Position numbers and translations under genes: made by a program
Shown here: positions 46,957 to 58,204 of the stretch, piece after piece
Layout of the letters: every line of letters starts with the position of its first letter
How positions within the stretch are numbered: the stretch's first letter is position 1
Assembly (NCBI GenBank): GCA_964036315.1
Contig: OZ038498.1
Location: forward strand, 6,322,278 to 6,386,277
Direction: 5' to 3'
Source: Acanthosepion esculentum
Lineage: Eukaryota; Mollusca; Cephalopoda; Sepiida; Sepiidae
Length of the DNA stretch: 64,000 nt
Notes under the pieces: model-generated
Told to the model about the DNA's origin: nothing
The model's input: the letters and a program-made list of their open reading frames with translations, nothing else
The model's database searches: none

Positions 46957-47100
46957 AGTAACCAAGTAGGAGATTTCTTTCAGATGACTGTCAGCATTAG
47001 ACAGAGATGCCTACTCTCTTCAATGTGTTTCTGGAGGGAATTATGAAGAAAACCCTCTATGACCACAACACTGCCATCTGTAGTGGTGGTAGACCTGTAA
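46957..47100 (+). pseudogene. Same LINE, upstream RT segment in opposite orientation
   Basis: The plus strand reads VGDFFQMTVSIRQRCLLSSM and FLEGIMKKTLYDHNTAI in adjacent frames. This is the RT motif B region that normally lies directly before the FADD block. It faces the minus-strand part head to head, as in a 5' inversion. Confidence 0.8.
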
Positions 47101-47762
47101 AGGTATACTATCTATATATTAATATGCCAGTATAAATCAATAATACTTTCATTTAATTTCTTAGATTATTGATTTTTCAAACATTAAGTCCATTATTGAT
47201 GATTCATTTCAGTTCTCTTTTTGGCCTCACTCTTTTTGCTTTCATCTCTCATTTTCATTTCACTCGTCCTTTTATTAAATTCCCATTAGGCATTTTAGTT
47301 GATATTTCATCAATCCCCTGAGGAGGAAAAATCATTTTTCACCTTTAAGACATTTTCTTAAAAGTTGTTGAAAGATTATTTGGCTTAACAAAGGGAAGAA
47401 CAAGAAAAGAACAGCAATAATGAAAATAAAAAATGGATAAAAGCTGGCAGACACATTGGTCAGATAATTGACAAACAAGTTCTTCTTGAACATTTTTTAT
47501 ATTGTTTTGGTCACTTTGCTTTTTATCTTGTTACCTATCTTAATCAGAGAAGAGCAATCAGATTTGGTTTAGTGACTGTCAATCAGAAGGGGACATTATT
47601 TTTTGTTGTATTTTTACTGTCACTTTTATATAAAAATTGAGTTAATCAAAGTTTCAAATAATCAACCATTTGGTATTAGATGTCAGTAAACAGAGCCTCG
47701 TTTTAATTTTTATATTTTAAAATTTAATTTCTAATTTGCATAAAATTATATAACTAATAAGG
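47101..47762. other. AT-rich intron, nothing recognised
   Basis: No exon or repeat recognised. Confidence 0.4.
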
Positions 47763-48205
47763 GCTGTACATTATTTACATTATTCGGACTATTGTCCTCA
47801 TCTTTTGCGACATATTTATTACAACGTTTCGGCCGTTGTACACTCCGGCCTTCTTCAGGTGCTTGGAACTGAACCCTTTATTTCGCTCACTGGGGTAGAC
47901 TGTTTAATGGATGTCAGTTATCAGTTATCTCCTGTTAATTTTCCTCTGAAAGTTCTCCACTGCCATATCCGGATATTGAACTCACACTCTTTGGGTTCTG
48001 TCACTGGATCTAACACCTTTATGTGCCATGTGTCCTTGAGGACATCTGTGTATGAATTTCTGGGTATTATAAATCTAATGTCTTCAGCAACCATTTTTTA
48101 AGAGTGCTCATATTGCAATTTTTGCTGTTATTATTGATTTTCTCTGGCACTCCTTATTACTGGTTCCTATATTGTATTCATTTCTATGCTTGGTCGGCTC
48201 AGGAG
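47763..48205 (-). repeat. tRNA-SINE-containing repeat, long form
   Basis: Minus strand: an upstream segment shared with 3045-3232, the tRNA-like head (about 48037-47975), the body, a perfect-stem hammerhead-like core (47858-47826: CTGAAGA, GGCCG/CGGCC, GAAAC) and the first part of the tail. At 48205-48262 part of the tail follows in plus orientation, so TGTACATTATTTACATTATT occurs inverted at the two ends. Confidence 0.72.
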
Positions 48206-48354
48206 ATTAGTTTGAATAATGTAAATAATGTACGTAATACCTCATCTCAGAAATATAGACTAATAAGTGTTGTGTTTGTGTGACAGATGTACACACACAC
48301 AATGTAGACATAGTCGGAAGAACACTTGAAGTGAGAAACTGGAAGTGTTGACTT

Positions 48355-48745
48355 TTTTTTTAATCATTTCACCTCCTGCAAGGTAGGAGTGGCATTTCTA
48401 CGTAGAGGGTTACAGTGAGTGAAGGTGAGAGAAAAGACTTCAGATAGGTGAATTGAAGAAAGGATAAAAGATGAATAGGGTTTAAGACAACAAAAGATGC
48501 TGATTGTTGTTGCATTTAAATTTTTGAAGATTGTAGTTATCAGGGAAGAGAGTTCTACTGTTGGGAAGTGCTAGAAAAGAAACTGCTGGAGTAGAAGTGG
48601 CAGTTACATTTAACTATATCAATAGTAAAACGGTGGGACCTAGATGCCAATCTAGTAGCATGTTTAAATTCATTTAGTCAGGGCACCATGGAAAAAAGCT
48701 CGTCAGAGCAGTGGCCATGAAAATTTGACAAGAATGAGCTGACTT
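48355..48745 (-). mobile_element. 5'-truncated jockey/CR1-type LINE, 3' end
   Basis: The T run at 48352-48360 is the reversed A tail; then the 3' UTR and, on the minus strand, the ORF end readable in fragments (TAGCCAATCCAGT-type block to about 48740). Confidence 0.68.
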
Positions 48746-50280
48746 AAAGTATCATAAATATGAATTGAAAAACATTACTTACTTTTAGTTTAAATTATCA
48801 CAGAAAGGCATTTTTTAACTTGTAGTTCAGTGTTTTTATGAGGTGTTGCCACATTTATTGACAGCCTGAGGTTTGGGAGATTTATCTAAAGAGATAATAG
48901 ATGTAAAATTACATGATGAATACAATGTAAATGCCTTTTTATGAAATATTTTTAACTACTCAGTAATGTTTACTATTTTAAGCATTCTAATATTTTATTG
49001 AATTTTAGGTACTTGGGCTTTACAGACTTACTTAGGAAGATGCTTGTTGAGGAAATGTTAGAAAATTACCAATAAATTTTAAATTTACTACCGATCTGGG
49101 AAAAGTATGGAAGTCAGCTTGAACCTACCTTTCTTGAGAGATTTTCCTCATGTCTTCTTGAAGGCCTTACCAAAGTTGAGCCTCACTGTGAATTGAAGAG
49201 AAAATTTGATGGAATTATGGGGATACTGGGAATGAATGCACCCTCCTTTTTTTATCAATAAGACATGTAACCCCAAGAGAGAATAATGCAATAATCAAGA
49301 TTCTGATATTCCAAACAAAAGACAAGGAAGCAAACACCAATTCTGAAATATTCATAAAAAGTGACTGGACTTGAAAAATCTTTTTTCCTAAAAAATAGTT
49401 TTAAGAGAAACTTTAAAAAAAAAATCTCAACCAACAATAGTACTGGATGCTTGGTCAATGAATGCTGAATGTTTCCTTATAAGGAAATGGCTAATATTAC
49501 TATTATGATGTATTCTTTACTACTGAATCAAAATATTTGAATTATTTTATAAATTTGGTAAACATACTTGTTATATTGAAATTGTCTTTTTTTTTGTGCC
49601 ATAGACGAACCATTTTAAATTTAAAATTGTGTTTTCAAGGGATTATTAATGATTTCAGGATAAGTAGTTTTAATCAAACTCTCTCTCAAAATATTTAATA
49701 TTTTTTCGGTTTCTGTTTTCATTGCAAATGTACCATATTGCTGAAAATAACCCATAATTTGCTATAAAATGGCCGATCTTAAAAATTTTAATCAGAAAAT
49801 GTGCTGGTTACTCTGATCTTATAAACAAAAAATAGATTCAAGAGGATTAAAAACAAAATAAAATCATTTCTTAAAAAATTCACTAGCAAAGTTAACGCAA
49901 GGAAATGTGGGGAGAAAATTAAACAATAAATAAAAAAAATTTCTATTGAAGAAACTTAACACTCTAGTTGAATAATTTAAGGTAAAGACTACTTGTGGGT
50001 AAAAATCATCTTAAAGTTATCCACTTGATGCTGTATTTTTCTCAGCATTCATTAAGAAAATTGTTATTCTTGCCTAATGTTTTTAATATTACCATTATCA
50101 TTTAACCAAGCAATTTTATTTTGGTTCACTTTCATAACATTGAAAACAGAAATATTTAAAAAAGTTAATATACACTGAAATAGATGTATAATTTATGTCC
50201 AGATTCCTGAATTTTAAATAAATTATTTCTCTCATATATATATATATATGCAAAATTGTAATTTTTTTTTTTTCTTACAG
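48746..50280. other. Intron 5' of the second exon, no repeat recognised
   Basis: Single-copy-looking. (TA)n at 50236-50249 and T12 at 50262-50273 sit directly before the acceptor. Confidence 0.5.
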
Positions 50281-50479
50281 TCTTGTAGTTCTCTGGAAGA
50301 TGAAATATCATATGACAATTTCTATGATTGGTCATTAAATCGTGAGTGTCCACTGCATGACTTGAGTACATGGCGTGTCACCATTCCACGCATTGGCGGC
50401 CGACCAGATCCTGACAACAACCGAAAGTTGTTTTTTGTTTTTATCATTGATGTGCACCGAGTTGACGTTTCATCAGATG
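50281..50479 (+). CDS. SNX14: Internal exon, SNX14-like sorting nexin (start of PX domain)
   Basis: A 199-bp exon is preceded by T12-CTTACAG and followed by GTAAGT. It reads open from phase 0 and ends in phase 1. The first ~30 residues are acidic (SCSSLEDEISYDNFYDW). Then CPLHDLSTWRVTIPRI and, after a short loop with DPDNNRK, VFIIDVHRVDVSSD give the first two beta strands of a PX (phosphoinositide-binding) domain. The pattern DLSxW..xIP ... DP..xRK ... VFxIDVxRxD is the one I know from SNX14, rather than SNX13, SNX19 or SNX25. Exons for the rest of the PX domain are not seen in the 13.5 kb downstream. A related PXA-RGS-PX sorting nexin is the alternative. Confidence 0.78.
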
Positions 50480-50847
50480 GTAAGTACACTCTGATTAATT
50501 TGTTTGTGTTAGGCTCCTTCATCACCTTTAATGAAAATAGTACAGATTAAATTGAAATCTGAACTTCTATCAACAAATAATTTTTGAATAAGTATATCCA
50601 CAAAATGCAGGAAAGAAAATGATACTCATAATTTTTAAGACATGACCAATATAGGATTGCTATTAGGGCTTGTTGATAAAAATTTAACAATTTTGTTCCA
50701 TTTAACATTTTATTTATATATATATATATTTTTGAGAGTGTAACCAAGTCAATTTTATTGCATTAAAATTTTTTCTATGTTTTTTTAATTTTGTGTGGAT
50801 GTCACTTGTTATTCCTATTCTTAGAATTCTGGTACTCCTGCTATATA

Positions 50848-51325
50848 TTTAGAGATTCTTGATAAAATCCACAAAAGAATCTGCAATGTTATTAGTCCTG
50901 ACCTAGCATCTAGGCTTCAGTCACTTTCCCACTGCCATAATGAAACTTCCCTGTACCTTTTCTATAAATACTTTCATGGTAATTGTTCTGATGAACATAT
51001 ACTTTATGAATTTAAGTGCAGTACTGGATTGGCAGCAAGGTCTCATCATTTTATAGTTGAAATGGCTAGATGTAACCATAAGTTCTATGCTAACAGTTTC
51101 TTTTCTCAACTGTGGAACTCTCTTCTGGCTTTTTGCTTTTTAGCCAACGCTGTTCTTCAAAAGTTTAAATACAATGTCAATCGTTATCTTCTGTCTTCTT
51201 GATTCCTGTTCTTTTATTGTTCTTATGCCTGTTTCATATTTTTTTTCCTTTTTCTTATTCTTTCACACTGAGCAACCCCTTGTGTCATAGTGGCTTTATT
51301 GAAATGATTAAAAAATATATATAGT
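50848..51325 (+). mobile_element. 5'-truncated jockey/CR1-type LINE
   Basis: Reads ILDKIHKRICNVISPDLASR, LQSLSHCHNETSLYLFYKYF and RCNHKFYANSFFSQLWNSLL with small deletions, then the 3' UTR to GTGGCTTTATTG and an A-rich end. Confidence 0.82.
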
Positions 51326-51436
51326 CCTTTGCTTTGATCTGTTTTAGAGGAAAAATATTTGTGTTTCCATGATGAAACAAAGGTGATTCTGTTTTGTTTT
51401 TTCAAATCCAATACACTGAAATCTATAAAAGAATAC

Positions 51437-51442
51437 ATACAT

Positions 51443-51483
<41 letters not shown>
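51437..51483. repeat. (AC)n(AT)n microsatellite
   Basis: An AC run passes directly into an AT run. Confidence 0.95.
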
Positions 51484-51518
51484 GCATAATGAGAAGCCAC
51501 ATATACTTTCTTGATATG

Positions 51519-51753
51519 TATATAATATGAAAACAACTGAAAAGTTGCAAATTAAAAGAAAAAAAATTGAATGTTTTTTTTGGGAAAGTATTTATTTTAA
51601 TTTTTTATATATATATATTTGATATTTCAGATCGCCCCACGGGGCGATCTGAAATATCAAATATATATAGAGAGAAATTTAAAATAAATACTTTCCCAAA
51701 AAAAACATTCAATTTTTTTTCTTTTAATTTGCAACTTTTCAGTTGTTTTCTCC

Positions 51754-51760
<7 letters not shown>
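51519..51760. repeat. Near-perfect palindrome, about 240 bp
   Basis: The centre is GATCGCCCC-AC-GGGGCGATC (51630-51649). Arms of about 120 bp extend to 51519 and 51760, with differences mainly in the (TA)n part and poly-A/T lengths. A (AT)n run of ~52 bp adjoins the right end. Open frames across it on both strands mirror each other and are artefacts. Confidence 0.93.

Positions 51761-51808
<48 letters not shown>
51757..51808. repeat. (AT)n microsatellite
   Basis: A pure AT run of 52 bp. Confidence 0.95.
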
Positions 51809-51811
<3 letters not shown>

Positions 51812-51814
<3 letters not shown>

Positions 51815-52125
51815 GTTGATGTGACCAACAACTTAACAAATCTATAAATGAAAAGTGTGTGTGGGTGGGAGGATACTAATAATAAAAAAAAGGTAAAACC
51901 CAAGAAGAACTTTAAAATAAAAAATAAGAAAGAAAAAAGACCAAAAGCAGTAAATATACAGTGCTCACTGCCCAGGCTATCTCGATAGAACAAAAAATGC
52001 TTCACAACGTCAACTCTCAATGGGACACAAGTTTCATGTTCTTTGTGATCTTTAGGCAACCAGAACACAAATAAAAGGAGGAGAGACCTATTTTCTAGAT
52101 ATCAAAACCAGAAAGATATCTGCTG
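51812..52125 (+). repeat. Dispersed repeat C, copy 1
   Basis: Shares about 270 bp with 58205-58475: GTGTGGGTGGGAGGATACTA, AAAAGCAGTAAATATACAGT, TTTGTGATCTT and CAGGCAACCAGARCACAAAT. Both copies follow a TA-rich tract. Class unknown; no protein read. Confidence 0.75.
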
Positions 52126-52257
52126 AGGACAGAGTCATGGTATACTTTCTGAGCCCCTCACCCCGCCTATTAATCCCACTCTGTTTATTAATTTTGCAAT
52201 TTCTCTTCCCACAGCTCAAATAGGAAGCAGTAATTATCATAGTTGGTTCAATTTTTT

Positions 52258-53520
52258 ACTTTTTTTTTTTTTTAAGGATTTCACCCCAAGCAAGGCAGGA
52301 AGCCACTAGCACGCAAGGGGTTACAGAATATTTGGAGTGAGAGCAGATAGGAGTGATAGAGGAAAGAATGAGAAGGATAGTGGATAGATCAAGGCAACTG
52401 GAGATGTCGATTGACATTACATTTGAATAGTTGGAGATTATAGCTATCAGGGAAACAGGAATAGGGAAGGGAGTTCCACAGGCGAGAGGTGCGAGTTATG
52501 AAGCTATTGGAGTAGAAGAGACAGCTACATTTAACAGTTTCAACAGTGAAAGGGTGAGAGCGGGATGCCAGCCTCGTAGGATGCTTGAATTCTTGAAGTC
52601 TGGGAACCAGTGAAAGCAGCTCATCGGAGCAATTACTGTGAAAGTATTTGTAAACAAGACAGAGAGAGGCGACGGCGCATCTGTGAGAGAGCGACTGCAG
52701 ACGAGATGTTAGATCAGGGCCAATTACATTGCATATCTGTCTCTGGATCTTATCAAGAACCCCCGAGGCAAACAGAAGGGGCTCCAGACCATATACAGCA
52801 GCAATACTCCATGCAAGGGTGAATGGTTGATTTGTATGTCTGAAGGATCGATTCCAGGGAGAAAAATTTCCTGGTGTGGCACAGGGAGCCAACTTTCCTT
52901 GTGGTGGACGAAGTAATTGACTCAATGTATTTGTTGTTACAGTTTTTTGGGTACCCGTAGGTACTAGTGAGCCAACCAAAATGAGCTGACTCATTTTATA
53001 CTTCGCCAATAGAAGGTTAACCAATCAGAAGACTTAAAATATTCAACCCGACGTGTATAAAGGCGGCCATTTTGTTTTCTCTTTGAATATTCACTGCCAA
53101 CCTCTGATATGGAAGACCTTAAGAATTATTGAACAGCTGCTACTAGATATTGGTGTTGTTTCATTGAACAAATTAGTTACTATGTTGGATTCTACATTCA
53201 GACTACGGTGAACATGTATAACATTTGTTCCATCTCAGGGCAGCAGTCAACATGAGACCGAGCAGCTGCAGAGAGGTGCTCTCAAGAAGTTGAGCATCAT
53301 AAATTCTAATGGGGGGCAGGGAAGGATCTCTGTGGTGATTAATAGAGCAGTTTTGTTTTTGAGGTGTTAAAATTAACCAGCCAATTCCTGCCCCAGTTCA
53401 CAACCGATTGGAGGTCCTTTTCGAGATGAACGGCCAGGTTAGTTTTGTCAGTGACACTAGATTTGTTTTTGAGGCAGGAGTAAATTGTAGTGTCGTCCGC
53501 ATAAACTTGGTTGCTTTTTA
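52258..53520 (-). mobile_element. Jockey/CR1-type LINE fragment, longest copy, carrying an LTR
   Basis: Minus strand from 53520: VYADDTTIYSCL (catalytic YADD intact), DLQSVVNWGRNWLVNFNTSK, PPIRIYDAQLLESTSLQLLG and MLTAALRWNK. The solo LTR (53223-52935) interrupts here, and the frame then continues exactly with YIESITSSTTRKVGSLCHTR, YKSTIHPCMEYCCCIWSGAP, LDKIQRQICNVIGPDLTSRL and SFITRTSRLWNSLPYSCFPD to 52389. The 3' UTR ends in a reversed A run at about 52258-52275. It has one stop and one or two frameshifts; the upstream RT is missing. Confidence 0.88.
52935..53223 (+). mobile_element. Solo LTR, 289 bp, family B
   Basis: Starts TGTTACAG and ends TGTATAACA, giving TGTTA/TAACA inverted termini. 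The 5-bp duplication is TTTGT (52930-52934; 53224-53228). A TATA box TATAAAGG lies at 53056-53063 in plus orientation. A 5-bp duplication fits gypsy- or BEL-type integration. Removing it restores the LINE reading across the site. Confidence 0.92.
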
Positions 53521-54590
53521 TGATTGCATTGTTTAAAAAGTAGTGTTCCATTGTTCTGTGATTCTTTCTAGAATTACCATGTTCCATTCTTTGATAAACT
53601 TAATGTTTCTTTACTTAAATTCTAAATTGTTGACTCTTTAAATAGTTTCCCGACCCCTCACTATTTTATTAAGACTCCCTCTCATATTGAGAAAAAAATT
53701 ATATTCACCTGATTATTAGTCATCTAAGACTAAAAACTTTGAATAAGATCAGTAAGGTGCTCAATAGAAGTGGAGGATTATATAATATATATATATATAA
53801 GTATAGGACTGGTATATAGGGAATAAATTCCAATAACCAACAATTATTATTCTTAAAAGAGTGCTCAATACAGAGTAGAGCAGATATAATTATTTATTTA
53901 AATATTATAACATAAATATGTTATAAAATCACTACAAAAATAGCCATGGGTCATGTCTCGTCACGTTTTTTTTTTTTGTGTGTATATATATCTAAATATG
54001 TCTGGGCGCTTATGTATTATAACCTGAGTGTGTTTGGATTGTTTTACGTGAGAGGTGGTCATCACAGTTGAAGTAAACTGTAAAATGTATACATTTTTGT
54101 CTGGAGCTATCAACATCCTTTTTAACGTAATTTCAATGAAAAAATAAATTAAATAACATATGTATTTTTTATTTTTTTGTCCTCAGTAATTCTATAATTT
54201 GAAACTTAATAGAGATTAGATTTAGATTTCTAAGTGGGTAATTTTTTACTTTCAATTTTAATTTCAAATTTTATCATATAATTAATACTTATTAGTTAGG
54301 ACATATTCTATTTTACTAGAACCCCAACTTTAAACATTTTAATATCTATGATAACCCTGCTTCGTTGTCAAATTTTTGGAATTCTCATATGCTTGTAATT
54401 TTATTTGTCATTCTAGCTTATGTAACAGTGTTTACCCTTAGCGAAGGATTGTTAATTAATTTTAAACTTTTAAAACCATTTATTCTACATTCAACATCAT
54501 CACTTGATAAGACACCGGAGGTGTTGAAACAAAATGGCTATTTTTGTAGTGATTTTATAACATATTTATGTTATAATATTTAAATAAATA

Positions 54591-54600
<10 letters not shown>
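53521..54600. repeat. Unclassified repeat region with inverted 63-bp arms and a hammerhead-like core
   Basis: 53889-53951 is the exact reverse complement of 54532-54594 (ATTATTTATTTAAATATTAT ...), about 580 bp apart. Just inside the right arm, 54503-54530 reads TTGATAA, a 6-bp stem GACACC/GGTGTT with loop GGA, then GAAAC. 53515-53650 also matches 54785-54880. Probably PLE-derived ends, by resemblance. Confidence 0.55.
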
Positions 54601-54648
<48 letters not shown>

Positions 54649-54650
54649 TT
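54595..54650. repeat. (TA)n(TG)n microsatellite
   Basis: A TA run then a TG run. Confidence 0.95.
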
Positions 54651-55209
54651 TCCCTTTTTTTGTGAAATTTTCTACTCCTCAGCCTATGCTTATTAAGATG
54701 ACTGTTTTTATTAATTTTGCCCTCCCTCCCACCTAATCTCACACAGAAAAGAGTAATTATTATAGTTGGTTCAATTGAATTGGATGCTTTTGGTGATTGC
54801 ATTATTTAAACAGTAGTGTTTCATGTTCCATTCTTTGATAAACTTAAAGTTACTCAAATTCTAAATTGTTGACCCTTTAAATGATTTTACGACATCTTTT
54901 AATACACCCTATTTATTGCAAACTGAGAAACATTCTGACTCTGCCGAATTATTAAGACTCATCCTTGTATTAAGTAGCTTTACAGAAAACAGGCATGTCG
55001 ATATGTCTTTAGCTTAATGATGAAAAGTGTCATTATTTTTTATAAATAAATAATAACAACTATATAATCTTTGGCAATTCACAATTGTGAATATTAATCA
55101 TTGAGAATTTCAAATCAATATTCAGCTAATAACTAAATGTCAGGCTATGGATTTATTGATGCACCCTCATATCCATCCATGGCTTTTTGTTCTGAAATGC
55201 AAGCTAATA

Positions 55210-55773
55210 CACCCTTGTGCAAATTAATTGAAACAACTGCTTTAGTTTCCTTTCTTTCACTATATGGTCAGTTTTAGACCCACCGGAGTGACAGGGTGTA
55301 ATTGATTTCTATTTTTATCTCAGATTAGGTCATTTGCAGTAGTGTGCAGTCATATGAATCTATTTTCGGGGTGTATAATGAAATTTGTTTGGCCTTGAAA
55401 AATATTGTATCATCTGTGATTACATTGGATTTTTATCATGGCCAGACACTATAGTCTCGACTGTCGATTATTTGTCCTACGGTCATTATCTGCAATGGAT
55501 GTTACTCCAAAGAAGCATATGACAATTTTAACATTGCATGAACACACAAGCCTTACCAGTGAGCAAATCAAAGTACAATAGACTGGCCCAGAAACTCCCT
55601 TGATTTAGATCCAATTGAGAATCTATAGTCAATCTGCAAGGAACGACTTCATGGAATAGACATACGAAGTACTAACATGTGCACGGGGTCATGTTTCATT
55701 GGAAAACTACGAAAGAAAAAAGGAAATAATAATGGAATTATTTGTTATATTTTAATTAATTTGCACAAAGATG
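55210..55773 (+). mobile_element. Deleted Tc1-like element, 564 bp, both TIRs
   Basis: The left end CACCCTTGTGCAAATTAATT and right end AATTAATTTGCACAAAGATG are inverted, and TA flanks both (55208-55209; 55774-55775). Inside, an N-terminal helix-turn-helix-like piece (MDVTPKKHMTILTLHEHTSL) is joined to the end of the catalytic domain (DLDPIENLWS-type, with shifts). The middle, with two catalytic residues, is missing. Confidence 0.82.
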
Positions 55774-55775
55774 TA

Positions 55776-57415
55776 GATTTTTAAAAAATAGATTAATGTA
55801 TATCGGGATAAAACATAATTTCTCAACTTAATATAAGAAAGAATTAGTATTTTAAAGGCTTTAGTCTGGTTTGGCTGATAATTATTTTATGACTTTTTTA
55901 ATTCAAGGAAAATGTACAATAGTAAATGTAGGTGTGAAAGACTTTTTTACAGTTGTTTTTTAAGTCTTTTCTTTTCATGTTTGTTCCTCTCTTTGTTAAC
56001 ACTAACAACTTATATGCCATTTGCTCATTTTCACTGAACAAGTTCCTAATTGATAGGTTAGTAATCTTTTCTTATTGAAAGTTGCTGTATATTGAACTGG
56101 GGAGGAACAGATAACAGTCATATCTTTGGCCAGTAAATAACAAAGTTCGTTCCACTATGAAGAAATGCAAATCAGTCAAACTAATGTTGGAATCTTGGCA
56201 AAAATATTTAAAACTTACATGTTTGGCTTTTCTTTTTTTCTAAATAAAATTTGTCTAAGTTTACTTTTCTGTTCTGTTCCAATTAAATTAACTAAAAGAA
56301 TAAGCGAGTTATTTTAATTCCAATGCTATAAAGCAAATCGATAAAATATTTCTTTTGTATAAAAATTGCTTCAAACATTTCCGGCTGCTGTGTTGAAATA
56401 AAAAAAAAAAAATAATTAAATGACATTACATGTATTTGTAAATATGTAATACTTGATAAAAATGGACTTCTTTCGGATGAACTCGGATTTTTCCATTTGT
56501 TTTCCATTAAATCTCTTCTCAGTCCATTTGCCGTATCCTGAAATATAAAGAATGAAAATGTTTGCAGTCAAATTAACGAAGAATTGTTTTTGCATCATAT
56601 TGATTTCCGACTGCGGACTGAACATCTATAACCAACAGATTTTGCAAATTTTTACCAATTACTAAATGCAATCAAGCAGGGATAGATATTTTGTTCTGAT
56701 TTAAACATAGTTTGTTTTTTCTTCCTTTAGTTTAAATAGAAATCTATCAAAACCTATCTTTAGTCATTTTCTCTAACCATATAAACCAAACTTGTGAGAA
56801 ACAATTCAGTGCAGTAGACATTTTGATAGTAACGTTGCTGAATAACAATCGTCCATCAATATTTTATCAATCACTGATTGCATAGGTTTATTGAAATTAA
56901 GAATAATTACATCTTGAGAAATTACTTGATCATTCTGCTGAATGGCTCAAAGGGGTTAAAGATGTCGTAAGAACTGAAGAAATGTAAACAGATTCAGAAA
57001 AATAGTTTCTTTCACCACCTCCTTCATTATCACCTTGGGGGGTTGCTTCAGCTCAAAGATTTCAATGTGTTAGGCATGAATTATTTGCTTGTCTCTGATA
57101 ATAGCAGTTCTCTATAATTTGTCTCTCCTATGATTTACTTGTACACTGACATATAAACTCTTTACTATACAATGTCACATTAGTTGCAGGCTTTGTCCGT
57201 AGTAATGTACACATTCACTTAAGCCTTTCTTTCCTGCCATTAGAGAAAAGGTGTAAACCTCTTGAGCTACCGTTATGTCAAACGCATGGATTTAAGCACA
57301 TACATTTTTCTGTTGACCCAGTTAAGTAATGTGTTTGCCAATTTTGTCTCAATTTTTACTTACAGTTCAATTTTCTAACATCTAATGTCTTTGCTTTATC
57401 GGAGTTTATATGAGG
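55776..57415. other. Single-copy-looking intron stretch
   Basis: No exon, transposon or tandem repeat recognised. Confidence 0.4.
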
Positions 57416-57796
57416 TGGGGGTGCTGAAAAGAAGCCTTTCCAAAAATTGTAGTTTGAATGAAGGAAGAAAAGAGAATGGAATGTTGGTTACCCCATGGTG
57501 GAGGGGGGAGAGAAAGAAATGGCGACAGGCAGTGATTTCTTTTATAGAAAGATATTGCAGGAAGAGAGAATTAGGGGAAGGAAGAAAAGCTATAAAACCC
57601 TTCTGAAAATAGGAGTCGGCATCTTGTTCGTTTCATTCGAGAAATGTTGCAAGAAGGAATGAGATTTAAGAGAAGGATAAGAGAGATCTGATCCTAGGAG
57701 AACCTTTTTCTTTTTCTTTTTTGAACCACAAAAAACACTGATGTTTGGTCAGATTTTGAGAAATGGATCAGGCTGAGAACATATTTGACACCCCTT
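57416..57796. mobile_element. Possible longer relative of the 26.7-kb MITEs
   Basis: Left end GGGGGTGCTGAAAAG; right end GGCTGAGAACATATTTGACACCCC-like, which aligns with the end at 62797-62816 (GAGAACTTTTCGGCACTCCC). The interior is purine-rich. The termini are diverged. Confidence 0.4.
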
Positions 57797-58204
57797 CCTA
57801 TTATGTGGACATACAAACCATGTAAACATGTTGGTTTGCTTCTCTGGGGAGGAGTCAGAGGGAGGGTGCCTTCACGTATGATTGTTTAGAAATATTATTT
57901 TCTGCCTTTTTTGTAATCAACATATGGATGCACCATGTGAAATTCAGCTGAATGACATTTGGGACAAAGAATTAAAGAATTTACTGCTAACATTGTTGAC
58001 TCTGAGATTATTTTTTTTAATCTTGCCGAAATGAAGCAAGATTATTATGCCAATAAGAATAGAAAACCTTATTAATTCTACAGGATTAGAAAATAACAAC
58101 TAAAGTATAAAGAGGTCTGTGTCATTTGAAGGTATTTAGATAATTTCCTGGATTCTCAGCCCTTACAAAAACGTATGGTTATTTGGCATTTTATTTATAT
58201 ATAT

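Larger units (their letters stand above)
11979..50280 (+). other. 38.3-kb intron between the two SNX14-like exons
   Basis: The donor is GCC|GTAAGT and the acceptor is T12-CTTACAG, with phase 0 on both sides. The interval is filled with transposons and tandem arrays, listed separately. I saw no further exon-like segment (acceptor, open coding sequence, donor) inside it, but very small exons could be missed by eye. Confidence 0.65.

Noticed and set aside
50248..50550. 100-codon open frame as a small gene
   Set aside because: The ATG and first residues lie in the pyrimidine tract, and the end runs past GTAAGT. It is an exon.
55210..55773. Intact small gene with a helix-turn-helix
   Set aside because: It is the joined remnants of a deleted Tc1 transposase between TIRs.
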